A DNA stretch of 64,000 bases from Hyaloraphidium curvatum (taxonomy: Eukaryota; Monoblepharomycota; Hyaloraphidiomycetes; Hyaloraphidiales; Hyaloraphidiaceae), in the NCBI GenBank assembly GCA_025558095.1, contig JAIVFI010000001.1, positions 882,501-946,500 of the forward strand, written 5' to 3'. The position numbers and the translations under genes were made by a program. Of this stretch, positions 63,340 to 64,000 are shown one piece after another. Within the stretch, counting starts at the first letter, position 1, and every line of letters starts with the position of its first letter. Below the pieces are notes generated by a model, which saw nothing but the letters and a program-made list of their open reading frames with translations, had not been told where the DNA came from and made no database searches.

Positions 63340-64000
63340 CTACTCTTCCTCCTCATCCTCAGCACCGTCGCCGTCTTCCGCCCCGTCCTCGTCCGTTGCA
63401 CCACCGTCCTCTCCGAGATCCACCATCAAACCCTCTTCCTCCTCGAATGCTTCACTCTCCGGCACTTCCCCGAGGAACCAACGATATGCCGACTTGTAAA
63501 AGTCCAGCAGCATCTCCGCCAGCATCGTGTCCGAGGTGGAGACCCACGCGAAAAAGACCACGTCGGACGGCTGGTCCCGTTTGGAGCCCCCTTTGGGCTC
63601 CGAGGCGACCATTTCGAGCTCCGTCCGCTCCAGCACCTCGCCATCCTCCTTTCCCTCTTCGTCCTCGCCGAGCAGCACGGTCTTGGTGAGTTCCGTGTTC
63701 TGCTGGCGACGTGAGAACCACGTGATTGCGCGCGCAGTGCCCTATTCCTACCTTGAAAGGCCGCTGGCCGCCTTCCTCGAAGCGGAACTTGACCGTGACC
63801 TTGCGCGGGTCCTCCGCGTCGCGTCCGATGTGGACGTCCTTGAGGTCCTCGAGCGCGGCGTGGTCGCCGCTGTCCCAGAGGTCCTCTTGGGTCAGCTTGT
63901 TGGCCGCCCAGTGCTCGACCGCCTTCTTCCAAAAGTCCGGGAACCTCTGGATGGCAGAGCCCTGGTAGAACGAGCGAAGAACGTCCAGTTTTCGTTGCTC
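63340..64000 (-). CDS. SET/NAP1-family histone chaperone, N-terminus beyond window
   Basis: The minus strand encodes QRFPDFWKKAVEHWAANKLT, then HAALEDLKDVHIGRDAEDPR and KVTVKFRFEEGGQRPFK. A short intron near 63700-63750 (GTAGGA...CAG, phase 0) joins NTELTKTVLL. The family core continues with SDVVFFAWVSTSDTMLAEML and FYKSAYRWFLGEVPE, and a strongly acidic tail (EDGAEDGDGAEDEEEE) ends at TAG 63340. Pro-x-FW, the L-x-x-x-x-V-x-x strand pattern, FF-x-W and the acidic tail are those of SET/TAF-I and related NAP1-superfamily chaperones. Which subfamily cannot be told without the dimerisation helix, which is off the window. Confidence 0.78.

Noticed and set aside
1-64000. tRNA or rRNA genes
   Set aside because: I looked for T-loop-like GGTTCRANYCC blocks and acceptor pairing; the few GGTTCGAA hits fall inside protein-coding exons and lack cloverleaf partners.

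Overview
The window looks like nuclear DNA of a GC-rich unicellular eukaryote with a very compact gene-dense part. The gene products are all eukaryotic (exocyst, COPII, COMPASS, TFIIIC, TRAPPII, spliceosome and mitochondrial assembly factors). Most genes are broken by short GT-AG introns, many only 50-60 nt long; several are phase-checked below and restore the reading frame exactly. The two best-conserved proteins, eL15 (57559-58333) and the U2AF small subunit (47656-48585), read more like fungal than plant or animal versions (eL15 ends in a fungal-style NTLSLWRYR). An MHR1-like gene and a Ser/Thr-rich single-pass membrane protein also fit. My inference is an early-diverging fungus or fungus-related opisthokont; this is moderate at best and I cannot name a species.

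Layout. 1-1322: 3' part of an unrecognised three-exon gene. 1323-14366: a transposon island. It holds at least six fragments of one LINE-type retrotransposon family in both orientations, two Ty3/gypsy pol fragments, a PIF1-like helicase relic with a LINE nested inside it, a four-copy 61-bp tandem array, and a 973-codon ORF whose core is a bacterial-type cobalamin-dependent methionine synthase fragment. 14367-64000: a compact run of genes: TRAPPC10, DPH2, SEC31, DPM2, a BAT2_N-domain protein, a mitochondrial carrier, ZNHIT3, a coiled-coil protein, RBBP5, WDR4/TRM82, SEC6, TFIIIC90, a beta-thymosin/WH2-like protein, a BET bromodomain protein, a second coiled-coil protein, U2AF1, an MHR1-like protein, RFC1, a mucin-like membrane protein, a truncated eL15 copy, PUS4/TRUB1, eL15, an LYRM7/MZM1-like protein, ATP12, RBM22, NBP35, and a SET/NAP1-like protein cut by the window end.

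The genes are housekeeping and show no operon logic. The architecture is the striking part. Convergent stop codons lie 5-10 nt apart at three loci (31087/31097, 35730/35740, 46083/46089) and 22 nt apart at a fourth. One convergent pair overlaps. One divergent pair of start codons is 27 nt apart. One same-strand pair (TFIIIC90 then SEC6) is separated by 13 nt. UTRs and poly(A) signals of neighbours must therefore overlap.

Exon boundaries were deduced by eye from conserved protein sequence. Where I quote an intron, the GT-AG ends and phase were checked; otherwise gene spans are start-to-stop with introns not fully resolved.
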